40,781 nt of DNA. It comes from Candidatus Symbiothrix sp. (GTDB lineage: Bacteria > Bacteroidota > Bacteroidia > Bacteroidales > Azobacteroidaceae). Position numbers and translations under genes: made by a program. Positions within the stretch are counted from its first letter, which is position 1, and the number at the start of each line of letters is the position of its first letter. The DNA lies in assembly GCA_031272095.1 (NCBI GenBank), contig JAISUM010000128.1, forward strand, positions 1 through 40,781, written 5' to 3'. A model generated the notes under the pieces. That model was not told the origin of the DNA, did not search any database, and saw only the letters and a list, made by a program, of their open reading frames with translations. Shown one piece after another: positions 1 to 7,441 of this stretch.

Positions 1-299
1 GACGAAGGCGCATTGGTAACAAACTGCGCATTTCCGGCAGCGGTAAACTGCCGCACATACTCTCCGTAGAGGTCGAAAGTTTTACCCGTACCGGTGGCAG
101 TAATCGGCAGGTTGAAGGATGGCATATAAAACCACTCCTTCGCCGAGTTGCCAGAGGTAAGGGCAAGCCACTTGGCGCCGCTCGACGCAATATCTCCAAC
201 GGATTTCAACTGAAGCAGCGCCCCTGCAACGGGATTTTCCAACGAACCTATGGTAACTTGTGCACGTAAGGTTGTTGTTAGTAATAGAAAAATATACAC
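1..299 (-). CDS. Secreted protein, N-terminal part only (runs off the window start)
   Basis: Reading the minus strand from a GTG at 299-297 gives an open frame of about 99 codons to the window edge. It begins with a short hydrophobic stretch ending in LRAQ, which looks like a signal peptide cleaved before VTIGSLENP. The mature part is rich in Ala, Gly, Thr and Ser, as in Bacteroidetes surface proteins. The n-region has no basic residue, which is odd for a signal peptide. A frame starting at an ATG pair (306-301) would join the same protein if one T were removed from the T5 run near 290. So the start is either the GTG or an ATG lost to a 1-nt shift. Function not recognised. Confidence 0.5.
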   Translation of the reverse strand, partial: MYIFLLLTTTLRAQVTIGSLENPVAGALLQLKSVGDIASSGAKWLALTSGNSAKEWFYMPSFNLPITATGTGKTFDLYGEYVRQFTAAGNAQFVTNAPS

Positions 300-322
300 T
301 CATCACTCACCACTAATCACTA
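297..322. repeat. GTGATTA-type heptamer array, copy 1
   Basis: Read on the minus strand this is a degenerate run of GTGATTA, GTGGTGA and GTGATGA units, the same family as at 3729, 6754, 21281 and 35252. It lies between the minus-strand secreted protein and the plus-strand protease, and includes the putative GTG start of the former. Confidence 0.7.
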
Positions 323-330
323 TTTTTTCG

Positions 331-338
331 TACCTTTG
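331..338 (+). promoter_or_regulatory. Bacteroidetes -7 box for the metzincin gene
   Basis: TACCTTTG matches the TAnnTTTG consensus of the Bacteroidetes primary sigma factor and lies 25 nt before the ATG at 364. No clear TTTG -33 box is seen. Confidence 0.55.
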
Positions 339-363
339 CAGCTCAAATCATTTAAATTTTATC

Positions 364-1614
364 ATGAAACGATTAACACCTTTATTGAGACTGTTTTTTA
401 GCATCGTATGGTTGATATACGGCGGAAATGTTTTTGCGCAATGGGCAGAATCGACGGACTCTGTTACGGTAGATATTTTGGTCGCCTATACGCCTGAAGC
501 GGAAACTTATGCCAACAATTCGTCGTTTGGCTGTATCGATTCGCTGATTTCCCGCGCCATCACCATCACCAATACCGCCATGAGCAATTCCAACACCGGC
601 GTAACGGTGCGATTAGTCTGTAAGTACAGAATGGCTTTGCAGGATGCATCCCTGCGCAATCCCTATTCTTTGACCGGCGCTTATGACAATCTGGGCTATG
701 GAAACAAAGACGATTCGGACAATATCAAAAAACTTCGTCGTCAGTACAGAGCCGACCTCGTGATGGCTATTTATGTGAATAATGGTTTTGGCGCCGGCGC
801 CGGAGTTTCTCTCCCGATGAAGGGCAATGTACCGGGAGAAGCCTTCGGTATGGTCTCTACCTCCTACGCCACCGGAACGCAATATTCGTTTGCCCACGAA
901 GTATGCCACCTTTTCGGATGCGCCCACGACGAGGATAACGATGTAAACGAAAACTATTTCAACTACTCTTTTGGCTATCGTTTTACCGGAAACAGCGGAA
1001 CAAAATACCGCACACTGATGGCGTATGCCAGCGGCAGTTATGCATCTTCGACCCGCATCCCCTACTTGTCCAGCCCTCTTTTAAGCTACGACGGAGTAGC
1101 CATCGGCAACGCCACGCACGACAATGCCAAAACCGTCCGCTGCACCAAAACGGTGGTATCCACCTTTTCCGAACAGCTCGGCGGAACGGCTGACGAACTC
1201 ACCAAACATCTGATTACGCTTACCGCTACCGGCATTGAAAAATTGGCGACGACCGGCGATTTCAGTGCAAACGACGGCGGCTACCTCGCCCCCAACGGCA
1301 GCAGTTTTGTCTTCCGATTCAAAAAGGCGGCAGGCTACGACAAGCTTACGCTCTCTATCGACGGCAGTGCGCCAAGTGAGCTGACTGCCGACAATGGCAT
1401 CTATTCCGTTCAGCTTGCAAATATTACTGCTGCAACCGACGTGGTCATCACGCCCATTGCTGACGGCATACACGACATCAGACCTGAAACCATAGAAAAA
1501 GTTGATTATTACGACCTGTCGGGACGCAAAGTCAAACAGCCGACACAGGGCGCATATATCGAAAAAACGCACTATCGGTCAGGCACAGTAACCTCAAAAA
1601 TTATCATCAAATAA
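364..1614 (+). CDS. Secreted reprolysin-like metzincin metalloprotease with T9SS sorting domain
   Basis: A 416-residue zinc endopeptidase, probably exported through Sec and then the type IX system to the cell surface or medium. ATG 364 is chosen because it starts a typical signal peptide ([12 protein letters not shown], ending in FAQ). The catalytic motif is [12 protein letters not shown] at residues 178-189, that is HExxHxxGxxHD, followed by a Met-turn (TLMAYAS, Met about 219). Both are signatures of the metzincin clan, closest in style to M12B reprolysins. The last 45 residues ([14 protein letters not shown], ending KIIIK) form a type A T9SS C-terminal domain. It ends 14 nt before uxuA, so co-transcription is possible, although the functions look unrelated. 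The substrate cannot be told from the sequence. Confidence 0.85.
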   Translation: MKRLTPLLRLFFSIVWLIYGGNVFAQWAESTDSVTVDILVAYTPEAETYANNSSFGCIDSLISRAITITNTAMSNSNTGVTVRLVCKYRMALQDASLRNPYSLTGAYDNLGYGNKDDSDNIKKLRRQYRADLVMAIYVNNGFGAGAGVSLPMKGNVPGEAFGMVSTSYATGTQYSFAHEVCHLFGCAHDEDNDVNENYFNYSFGYRFTGNSGTKYRTLMAYASGSYASSTRIPYLSSPLLSYDGVAIGNATHDNAKTVRCTKTVVSTFSEQLGGTADELTKHLITLTATGIEKLATTGDFSANDGGYLAPNGSSFVFRFKKAAGYDKLTLSIDGSAPSELTADNGIYSVQLANITAATDVVITPIADGIHDIRPETIEKVDYYDLSGRKVKQPTQGAYIEKTHYRSGTVTSKIIIK

Positions 1615-1628
1615 AATATATAAAAACA

Positions 1629-2801
1629 ATGAAACTTACAGAGCAAACATGGCGCTGGTACGGACCTGACGACCCCGTCAGTCTGTCGGATATCCGACAA
1701 GCCGGAGCGACCGGCATCGTCAATGCCTTGCATCAAATTCCGAATGGCGAGGTATGGACTATCGACGAAATCAACAAACGCAAACAAATTATTGAGGCTG
1801 CCGGATTGAAATGGTCTGTCGTCGAAAGCGTGCCTGTTCACGAACACATCAAGACACAAACCGGTGATTTTCAGCGATATATTGATAATTACAAGCAGAG
1901 CATCCGCAATTTGGCTGCCTGCGATATTCGGGTGATCACCTACAATTTCATGCCGGTACTCGACTGGACGCGCACCGATTTGGCTTACACGATGCCCGAC
2001 GGATCGAAAGCCCTGCGTTTTGAACGCGCCGCGATGATCGCTTTCGATTTGTTTATTCTGAAACGCCCACATGCCGCGCAAGAATATACGGCGGCGGAAA
2101 CAGAAAAAGCCCGCGCCCGTTTTGCCGCGATGAGTGAAGACGAAAAACATCTGCTGACGCGCAACATCATTGCCGGACTGCCCGGCTCGGAAGAAAGTTT
2201 CACCGTCGAACAGTTTCAGGAGGCATTAGACCGCTACAAAAACACCGATGCCGACAAACTGCGCAGCAATCTCATCTATTTCTTGCGTGAGATTTGTCCG
2301 GTCGCCGACGAAGAAAATGTGCAATTGGTAATCCATGCCGACGATCCGCCTTACCCTATTTTCGGCTTGCCGCGCATTTTGAGTACCGAAGAGGATTTTC
2401 GACGCTTGGTAGAAGCCGTGCCGAATCGTTCCAACGGCTTGTGTTTCTGTACCGGATCGTTTGGCGTGCGTGCCGACAACGATTTGCCCGGTATGGTCGA
2501 GCGTTTGGGCGACAGGATTCATTTTGTGCATTTGCGCAGTACGCAACGCGATGCGGATGGCAATTTTCACGAAGCCAATCACTTGGAAGGCGACGTTGAT
2601 ATGTATCAGGTGATGAAACAGATTTTGCTCTTGCAGCAGCGTGAGAACCGCTCGATCCCGATGCGTCCCGATCACGGGCATCAGATGGTCGATGATTTGC
2701 GCAAAAAAACCAATCCGGGTTATTCGTGCATCGGTCGTTTGCGAGGCTTGGCTGAATTAAGGGGATTGGAAATGGGTATCGCCAAATCTATAAATCTATA
2801 A
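1629..2801 (+). CDS. uxuA: Mannonate dehydratase
   Basis: A 390-residue cytoplasmic enzyme that dehydrates D-mannonate to 2-keto-3-deoxy-D-gluconate in glucuronate catabolism. It matches the UxuA family over its full normal length: the N-terminal [37 protein letters not shown] and [14 protein letters not shown] motifs, [15 protein letters not shown] in the middle, and MRPDHGHQM near the C-terminus are all characteristic and supply metal and substrate ligands. The stop codon at 2799-2801 lies inside an 8-bp tandem array, so the last residues (KSINL) are encoded by the repeat. With GH28 and RhaM elsewhere in the window it suggests use of plant cell-wall uronic acids. Confidence 0.93.
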   Translation: MKLTEQTWRWYGPDDPVSLSDIRQAGATGIVNALHQIPNGEVWTIDEINKRKQIIEAAGLKWSVVESVPVHEHIKTQTGDFQRYIDNYKQSIRNLAACDIRVITYNFMPVLDWTRTDLAYTMPDGSKALRFERAAMIAFDLFILKRPHAAQEYTAAETEKARARFAAMSEDEKHLLTRNIIAGLPGSEESFTVEQFQEALDRYKNTDADKLRSNLIYFLREICPVADEENVQLVIHADDPPYPIFGLPRILSTEEDFRRLVEAVPNRSNGLCFCTGSFGVRADNDLPGMVERLGDRIHFVHLRSTQRDADGNFHEANHLEGDVDMYQVMKQILLLQQRENRSIPMRPDHGHQMVDDLRKKTNPGYSCIGRLRGLAELRGLEMGIAKSINL

Positions 2802-2840
2802 ATCTATAAGTCTATAAATCTAAGTCTTATAGTCTATAAC
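2785..2840. repeat. Tandem octamer array (ATCTATAA-like)
   Basis: About six or seven imperfect units of (A/G)TCTATAA run from the last codons of uxuA to just before the era stop codon. The array supplies the uxuA TAA. It fills the gap between the convergent uxuA and era genes, where no other terminator is visible. Confidence 0.8.
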
Positions 2841-2842
2841 AA

Positions 2843-3724
2843 TCAATCGGTTGTATAGCCGAAACTGCGGAGAAGGCTGTCGCGATTGCGCCAGTCTTTT
2901 TCTACTTTGACAAACATTTCGAGGAAGACTTTTTTGTCGAAGAATTTTTCGATGTCTTTACGCGCCATAGAGCCGACTTTTTTGAGCGCTTTGCCTTGTT
3001 CGCCGATGATGATTCCTTTTTGAGAATCGCGTTCGACGACGATTAAAGCCTTGATATTGATGATTTTATCGCTTTCGACGAATTGTTCGACGACGACCTC
3101 TACCGAATAGGGAATTTCTTTCTGATAATAGAGCAGAATTTTTTCGCGGATGATTTCCGTAACGAAAAAGCGAGCCGGTCGGTCGGTCAGCGCATCGGTA
3201 TCGAAATAGGGTGGCGATTCGGGGATTTGCGCCTCGATCCGTTTTTTCAGGTAGTCAATATTGAATTTGTTAGTTGCCGAGACGGGGATGATTTCGGCTT
3301 GCGGCAGTAATTCCTGCCAAAGGTTCGACAGCTGTTCCAAAGACTTTTGATTGGAGAGGTCGATTTTATTAATCACAAGAATCACAGGCGATTGTACGGT
3401 TTTTACTTTTTGCAGAAAGAAATCGTTTTTGTCAATTTTTTCGACCACATCAGTAACATAGACCAGCACATCGGCATCGTTCAAAGCCGATTCCGAAGAG
3501 GCAAGCATATTTTCCTGCAATTTGTAATTAGGTCGCAAAACACCCGGCGTATCCGAATAGACGATCTGCATATCCGGCGTATTGACGATGCCCATAATGC
3601 GGTGTCGCGTCGTTTGCGATTTGGAGGTGATGATAGATAGCCGCTCGCCTACCAAAAGATTGGTCAGTGTCGATTTCCCCACATTGGGATTTCCAACAAT
3701 ATTAACAAAACCGGAACGATGCAT
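2843..3724 (-). CDS. era: GTPase Era, ribosome biogenesis
   Basis: A 293-residue GTPase that binds 16S rRNA and assists 30S subunit maturation. The G motifs are intact: G1 GNPNVGKST (11-19), G3 DTPG (58-61), G4 NKID (119-122), G5 SA (149-150). The C-terminal KH RNA-binding domain is present with its GIIIGEQG signature near residue 240. Length is normal for the family. It is the last gene of the DUF177-rpmF-fabH-era group; the gap to fabH is only 30 nt but is filled by a heptamer repeat array. Confidence 0.96.
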   Translation of the reverse strand: MHRSGFVNIVGNPNVGKSTLTNLLVGERLSIITSKSQTTRHRIMGIVNTPDMQIVYSDTPGVLRPNYKLQENMLASSESALNDADVLVYVTDVVEKIDKNDFFLQKVKTVQSPVILVINKIDLSNQKSLEQLSNLWQELLPQAEIIPVSATNKFNIDYLKKRIEAQIPESPPYFDTDALTDRPARFFVTEIIREKILLYYQKEIPYSVEVVVEQFVESDKIINIKALIVVERDSQKGIIIGEQGKALKKVGSMARKDIEKFFDKKVFLEMFVKVEKDWRNRDSLLRSFGYTTD

Positions 3725-3728
3725 TCAG

Positions 3729-3766
3729 AATCACTAATCACTAATCACTAACCACTAATCACTAAC
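3729..3766. repeat. GTGATTA-type heptamer array, copy 2
   Basis: Five units on the minus strand (GTTAGT, GTGATTA and GTGGTTA variants). The array overlaps the end of fabH and provides its TAG stop (3755-3757), and extends to 4 nt before the era ATG. Confidence 0.85.
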
Positions 3767-4759
3767 AGCGTACCCCCATTTCAGGTAGATTGCGCCCCAA
3801 GTGAAACCTGCGCCGAAGGCAGTCAGCAGAATTTTGTCGCCTTTTTTCAGCCGGTCTTCCCAGTCCCAGAGGCAAAGGGGGATACTTGCCGCGCTGGTAT
3901 TGCCATATTTATCAATATTGATCATGACTTTATCGTGCGGAACGCCTAAATGTCCGGCGACCGATTCGATAATCCGCAGATTGGCTTGATGCGGCACTAC
4001 CCAAGTGATTTCGTCTTTCGAGAGTTGGTTGCGATCTATCAGCGCATCGCAAGAAGCGACCATATTGGAGACCGCGTGTTTGAAGACGACTTTACCGTCT
4101 TGCCAGATATAATGCATCCGTTGTGCGAGGGTGTCGGGCGAGGAGGGGTTGACCGATCCGCCGCCATACATGTGCAGATATTCGGGATGGCTGCCGTCGG
4201 ATTGCAAGACCGAATCAACGATGCCTATCGGTTCTGTGGTGGCTTCGACCAATGCGCAGCCGCAACCGTCGGCAAAAATCGGGCAGGTATTGCGGTCGGT
4301 ATAGTCTGTAACCACCGACAGCACATCGCCTGCCAAGATCATCACTTTTTTGTATCTTCCGGAAGTTACAAGGCAGTTAGCGACTTCCAGCGCATAGATA
4401 AACCCGCCGCATGCCGCTTCCAGATCGAAAGCGAAAGCGCGAGTCATTCCGGTTTTCGCCGCCACCAAAGCGGCGGTATTCGGCAATAAATAGTCGGGCG
4501 TTGAGGTGGCAAAAATCACCGCTTCGACTTCCAAGGGGTCGAAACTGTGTTTTTTCTGCATGTTTTCGATCGCTTTTATTGCCAAGAAAGAAACGCCCTG
4601 ACCTTCTTCGGGTTTCAGGATGCGTCTTTCCTTGATGCCGATGCGTTTGGTAATCCACTCATCGGAGGTATCCACTTTGGTTGAGAGTTCCGCGTTGGTC
4701 AAATGATAATTCGGAACATATCCTCCGATAGCGGAGATAACAGCATGAATCGGATTCAT
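3755..4759 (-). CDS. fabH: 3-oxoacyl-ACP synthase III (KASIII)
   Basis: A 334-residue enzyme that starts type II fatty acid synthesis by condensing an acyl-CoA with malonyl-ACP. The Cys-His-Asn catalytic triad is visible: Cys117 in LEAACGG, His257 in VPHQANLR, and Asn287 in YGNTSAAS. Length and the N-terminal GGYVPNYHLTNAEL motif are typical. The start lies 3 nt after the rpmF stop, consistent with translational coupling. The final residues (Ser-Asp) and the TAG are encoded by the heptamer repeat, so the extreme C-terminus may have been altered by repeat insertion. No plsX is present, which is a common arrangement in Bacteroidetes. Confidence 0.95.
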   Translation of the reverse strand: MNPIHAVISAIGGYVPNYHLTNAELSTKVDTSDEWITKRIGIKERRILKPEEGQGVSFLAIKAIENMQKKHSFDPLEVEAVIFATSTPDYLLPNTAALVAAKTGMTRAFAFDLEAACGGFIYALEVANCLVTSGRYKKVMILAGDVLSVVTDYTDRNTCPIFADGCGCALVEATTEPIGIVDSVLQSDGSHPEYLHMYGGGSVNPSSPDTLAQRMHYIWQDGKVVFKHAVSNMVASCDALIDRNQLSKDEITWVVPHQANLRIIESVAGHLGVPHDKVMINIDKYGNTSAASIPLCLWDWEDRLKKGDKILLTAFGAGFTWGAIYLKWGYAVSD

Positions 4760-4762
4760 TGA

Positions 4763-4963
4763 TTATACAGCGGCTTCAGCAGCAGTTTTGTCGATAATAA
4801 CTTTTCCTTTATAGTACAATTTTCCTTCGTACCAATGAGCGCGGTGATACAAGTGGTATTCGCCTGTCGTGGGGTCTAATGCCAACTGTGGCAATACTGC
4901 TTTGTCGTGCGTTCTTCTTTTGTCTCTTCTGGTCTTTCCGACTCTTCGTTTAGGATGTGCCAT
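4763..4963 (-). CDS. rpmF: 50S ribosomal protein L32
   Basis: A 66-residue basic protein beginning [20 protein letters not shown], the conserved L32 N-terminus. It lacks the zinc-binding cysteines found in some L32 proteins (C-minus form). It lies between DUF177 and fabH, the usual neighbours across bacteria. Confidence 0.97.
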   Translation of the reverse strand: MAHPKRRVGKTRRDKRRTHDKAVLPQLALDPTTGEYHLYHRAHWYEGKLYYKGKVIIDKTAAEAAV

Positions 4964-4998
4964 TTTTTTCTGTCTGTTTTATTTTAATAATATATTTT

Positions 4999-5568
4999 TT
5001 ACTTCAATGATTTCAGAGCATCCCAACGCGGGTCTGTTTTGTCTTCCTCCTCGTCGGCGATGTCTATATCTTCTTCGTAGTCAGGTTCAAAAGCGTCGCT
5101 GTCGTCGCCGTCAACCGTTGCCGAATGTTTTCTCAATTTTGCCGCCATTTGCTTGTTGCATTTGCCCGGCGCATGGACGTGCTTGATAGGGATTGCCAAT
5201 GCTACAAATTCATAGAGGAACCACGCCAGATTGATGACGCCTTCCGATTCCGGCACGACGATGATTTCGTCGCTTTCTTCGGCATAGTCTTTCCCAAATT
5301 TGACGGTCAGGCGACTGGTGGTTTCGATAGGAAAATCCATATCGTCCAAACAGCGGTCGCAGGGAATCATTATTGAGCCGTTGAGTGAAAAATCCATTTG
5401 ATAGGCGCCGCCGACTTTGTTGACCGTCAGTTGCACTTTGATTTTCCCGTTCTGCACGTCTTCCCCGCCGATATTGGCGAAAAAATTGCTATCCAGCAGA
5501 TATTCAATGACTTGCTGATCCTGCTGCATGCCTTTTAGATCGACTTTGTATGTATCAAACTTTCCCAA
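4999..5568 (-). CDS. DUF177 (YceD-family) protein
   Basis: A 189-residue acidic protein of the DUF177/YceD family, usually encoded just upstream of rpmF. Studies in plants and E. coli link the family to 23S rRNA accumulation or processing. The conserved paired cysteines are Cys70 and Cys73 (IPCDRCLDDM), typical of the family core. The C-terminal tail is highly acidic (DGDDSDAFEPDYEEDIDIADEE, split here as two runs of Asp/Glu) and ends DPRWDALKSL, a recurring family ending. First gene of the rpmF-fabH-era group. Confidence 0.9.
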   Translation of the reverse strand: MGKFDTYKVDLKGMQQDQQVIEYLLDSNFFANIGGEDVQNGKIKVQLTVNKVGGAYQMDFSLNGSIMIPCDRCLDDMDFPIETTSRLTVKFGKDYAEESDEIIVVPESEGVINLAWFLYEFVALAIPIKHVHAPGKCNKQMAAKLRKHSATVDGDDSDAFEPDYEEDIDIADEEEDKTDPRWDALKSLK

Positions 5569-5595
5569 TGTGTTTTATTTTATAAAAAAACCGCG

Positions 5596-5627
5596 CAAAG
5601 GTAGTCATTTTTTCCGACAAAGACAAA
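5596..5627 (-). promoter_or_regulatory. Promoter of the DUF177-rpmF-fabH-era operon
   Basis: On the minus strand a TTTG (-33) at 5627-5624 is followed after 20 nt by TACCTTTG (-7) at 5603-5596. This is the full Bacteroidetes promoter layout, placed 27 nt before the DUF177 ATG. Confidence 0.7.
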
Positions 5628-5678
5628 AATTTTTGCGGATAACTTTCACTTTGTCGTTTTTTTTGTGTATTCGGGCGG

Positions 5679-6713
5679 TTATTTTTCGGCTGTCAGGAGC
5701 GATTTAAATTCCGGCAATGCGTTTTCAAACAGGGCGACTGCTTCGTCTAATGCGCCGTGATATTCGCCGCCGGAGGCATTGAGATGTCCGCCGCCGCTGA
5801 AGACTTTTCCGGCAAACTGGTTGGTCGGAAAATCGCCTTGCGAGCGCATCGACACTTTGATCAGGCTTTCTTCTTCGCGGATAAACACCGAAAAAATCAC
5901 ATTTTCGATGCTCAACGGCATATTGACAAAGCCTTCGGTATCGCCGCGTTTCCACTGAAAACGATGTTCTTCTTCTTTGGTCAGCACGATCAGCGCGGTG
6001 CGATATTCGGGGTAAATCTTCATTTTTTCGTACAGCACATAGCCTTGCAAACGCATTCGATTTTCGGAATAGGTATGAAAAACTTTGTTGTAAATAGCGT
6101 CTTTGTCGATGCCTTTTTCGAGCAGTTCACCTATAATATAATATATATGCTGATCGTTGGAGTTGAAAGTGAAGGCGCCGGTATCGGTCATCATTCCGGT
6201 ATAAATACATTCGGCGCAGGGCAAAGTCAGGTAATCGAACAAGCCCATGCGACAGATAAAACGGAAGATCAGCTCGCTGGTCGAAGAAATTTCGGGATGC
6301 GAAATCGTCAAGTCGCAAAACAGGTCGGGCGCGGGATGGTGATCGATCATGATTTTTTTTGCGGACGACCGTAAAACCGGCGTCGCCAATCGATCGATAC
6401 GCTTCGGCGCATTAAAATCCAAACAGAAAATCAGTTCGGCAGCGTTAATCAGTTCCGTTGCCTCATTTTCTTTCCATTCATTGATAATAATATCTTTGGC
6501 AGAAGGCATCCATTTCAGAAACGCCGGAAAATTGTTCGGCACAATCACATTGACCGATTTGCCGAGTTCCGACAAGAAATGATACAGCGCCAACGACGAG
6601 CCAATCGCATCGCCATCGGGACAAATATGGGTAACGATCACGATATTATCATACTTATCCACCCATTTCATGGCTTGCTGAATCTGTTGTTCAGGAATTA
6701 TTTTATTTAGCAT
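5679..6713 (-). CDS. nrnA: DHH/DHHA1 phosphoesterase, NrnA-like nano-RNase / pAp phosphatase
   Basis: A 344-residue Mn-dependent phosphoesterase expected to degrade short oligoribonucleotides and dephosphorylate 3'-phosphoadenosine 5'-phosphate. DHH-domain metal ligands are seen in THICPDGDA (His29, Asp33, Asp35), CLDF (Asp99) and the DHH motif at residues 124-126 (DHHPAPD). The DHHA1 domain carries GGGHLNASGG at about 307-316, the substrate-binding loop. Full normal length. It is transcribed alone, with its own -7 box just upstream and the DUF177 promoter downstream. Confidence 0.92.
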   Translation of the reverse strand: MLNKIIPEQQIQQAMKWVDKYDNIVIVTHICPDGDAIGSSLALYHFLSELGKSVNVIVPNNFPAFLKWMPSAKDIIINEWKENEATELINAAELIFCLDFNAPKRIDRLATPVLRSSAKKIMIDHHPAPDLFCDLTISHPEISSTSELIFRFICRMGLFDYLTLPCAECIYTGMMTDTGAFTFNSNDQHIYYIIGELLEKGIDKDAIYNKVFHTYSENRMRLQGYVLYEKMKIYPEYRTALIVLTKEEEHRFQWKRGDTEGFVNMPLSIENVIFSVFIREEESLIKVSMRSQGDFPTNQFAGKVFSGGGHLNASGGEYHGALDEAVALFENALPEFKSLLTAEK

Positions 6714-6731
6714 AATGATAAATTTGGGTGC

Positions 6732-6739
6732 AAAGGTAC
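6732..6739 (-). promoter_or_regulatory. -7 box for nrnA
   Basis: TACCTTTG on the minus strand, 18 nt before the nrnA start codon. No TTTG -33 box is seen; the region upstream has been taken over by a heptamer array beginning about 15 nt away. Confidence 0.5.
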
Positions 6740-6753
6740 GAAAATTTTTTTAA

Positions 6754-6824
6754 TAGTGATTAGTGGTGAGTGATTAGTGATTAGTGATTAGTGATTAGTG
6801 ATTAGTGATTAGTGATTAGTGATG
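6754..6824. repeat. GTGATTA-type heptamer array, copy 3 (longest)
   Basis: About ten units, mostly exact GTGATTA with 7-bp period, reading on the plus strand. It lies immediately upstream of the nrnA promoter and is followed by a palindromic element at 6831. From 6862 to 6999 I see no gene or clear signal. Confidence 0.9.
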
Positions 6825-6830
6825 AATGAC

Positions 6831-6861
6831 CGCGTCATTCCGCGCTTGACGCGGGATCCCC
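6831..6861. repeat. Palindromic GTCATTCC element, copy 1
   Basis: A CGTCATTCC flank, then CGCG-CTTGA-CGCG with GGATCCC after it. It forms a short GC-rich hairpin (CCGCG pairing with CGCGG). Related elements lie at 7412 and 9360. The layout recalls small dispersed palindromes such as neisserial dRS3, but relationship is not shown. Confidence 0.65.
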
Positions 6862-6999
6862 TACAAAGACCACATTTTACCTCATCACAAACAAAACAAC
6901 CTCAGTAGCCGATTATGATCCGTGTTTCATCCTCCCTACCTCATTCAATGTTGAAAATGAAGTAATGAGGTTGATGTGTGTGATGAGCAATTCCCTGCG

Positions 7000-7275
7000 C
7001 TACTGGGGTTGTTTCCGCAAGGCATACGCGCCGGCTAATGCCACAAGGCAGAGAAGTCCCCCGCCCACCGGCACCGTCGGCGGGGTGGTCGGATTGCTGA
7101 TACGCAGGCTGCCCGATTCTTCGCGTGGCGTCGTTAGGGGGACATGCTTGCCCCAGTTTTCGGTGCGTTGTTTGATACTTGCGCGTTCTGTATCGCGCGT
7201 TACTCTCTCTCCAAATGCAAATGAGCTGCCTGCGGCAAGGGCAATTGCGATAGCTGATAATATTATCTTTTTCAT
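7000..7275 (-). CDS. Small secreted protein with C-terminal PVGGGLL-hydrophobic-RK anchor
   Basis: A 91-residue protein with a clean signal peptide (MKKIILSAIAIALAAG, cleavage near SSFA-FG), a polar middle rich in charged residues, a Thr/Pro linker (NPTTPPT) and a C-terminal module: PVGGGLL at 69-75, about 12 hydrophobic residues ending AGAYAL, then RK. The same tail (PVGEGLL...LAGLY...RKRK) ends the otherwise unrelated protein at 23551-23955. Short motif plus hydrophobic helix plus basic end is the general form of exosortase- or rhombosortase-type sorting signals; here that is inference, and it could simply be a membrane anchor. Function unknown. The gene sits alone among repeats. Confidence 0.75.
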   Translation of the reverse strand: MKKIILSAIAIALAAGSSFAFGERVTRDTERASIKQRTENWGKHVPLTTPREESGSLRISNPTTPPTVPVGGGLLCLVALAGAYALRKQPQ

Positions 7276-7284
7276 ATATTTTTC

Positions 7285-7323
7285 CTCACCCCCAGCCCCT
7301 CTCCGTGCCGGAGAGGGGAGTAG
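7285..7323. repeat. Palindromic CCCCTCTCC element, copy 1
   Basis: CACCCCCAGCCCCTCTCC, then GTGC, then CGGAGAGGGG: a 9-bp stem (CCCTCTCCG with CGGAGAGGG). A diverged copy reads on the minus strand at 9389-9420, next to a GTCATTCC element. Confidence 0.65.
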
Positions 7324-7339
7324 TGAGTGCGTTTAGACC

Positions 7340-7357
7340 TCACCCCTTGGTGAGGAG
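7340..7357. other. Short perfect hairpin
   Basis: CCTCACC-CCTT-GGTGAGG, a 7-bp perfect stem with a 4-nt loop, in the 5' leader of the small secreted protein gene (minus strand). No T-run follows in the direction of that gene, so it is not clearly a terminator. Confidence 0.4.
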
Positions 7358-7395
7358 TTGTTAGTATTTCTGTTTTTTCACTGATGAGGCTGTCT

Positions 7396-7403
7396 CAAAA
7401 GTA
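7396..7403 (-). promoter_or_regulatory. Possible -7 box for the small secreted protein
   Basis: TACTTTTG on the minus strand fits TAnnTTTG, 120 nt before the ATG at 7275. There is no -33 box at the right distance, so this is weak. Confidence 0.3.
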
Positions 7404-7411
7404 GAAAAGCC

Positions 7412-7441
7412 GCGTCATTCCGGCGAAATCCGGAATCCTAT
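7412..7441. repeat. Palindromic GTCATTCC element, copy 2
   Basis: GTCATTCCGG-CGAAAT-CCGGAAT: stem ATTCCGG with CCGGAAT. It abuts the last codon and stop of the broken beta-helix gene, and probably marks the point where that gene's 3' end was lost. Confidence 0.65.

Noticed and set aside
6754..6824. The longest heptamer array as a CRISPR array
   Set aside because: Units are 7 bp and contiguous, with no spacers and no cas genes.
6965..7336. 123-codon plus-strand frame opposite the small secreted protein
   Set aside because: The minus-strand frame has a clean signal peptide and C-terminal anchor; this one is Arg/Ser-rich antisense shadow.
7396..7437. An IS end near the ACTTTTGAGACAGCCTC sequence
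   Set aside because: No transposase fragment or terminal inverted repeat pair is seen, so I keep only the possible promoter and the palindrome.
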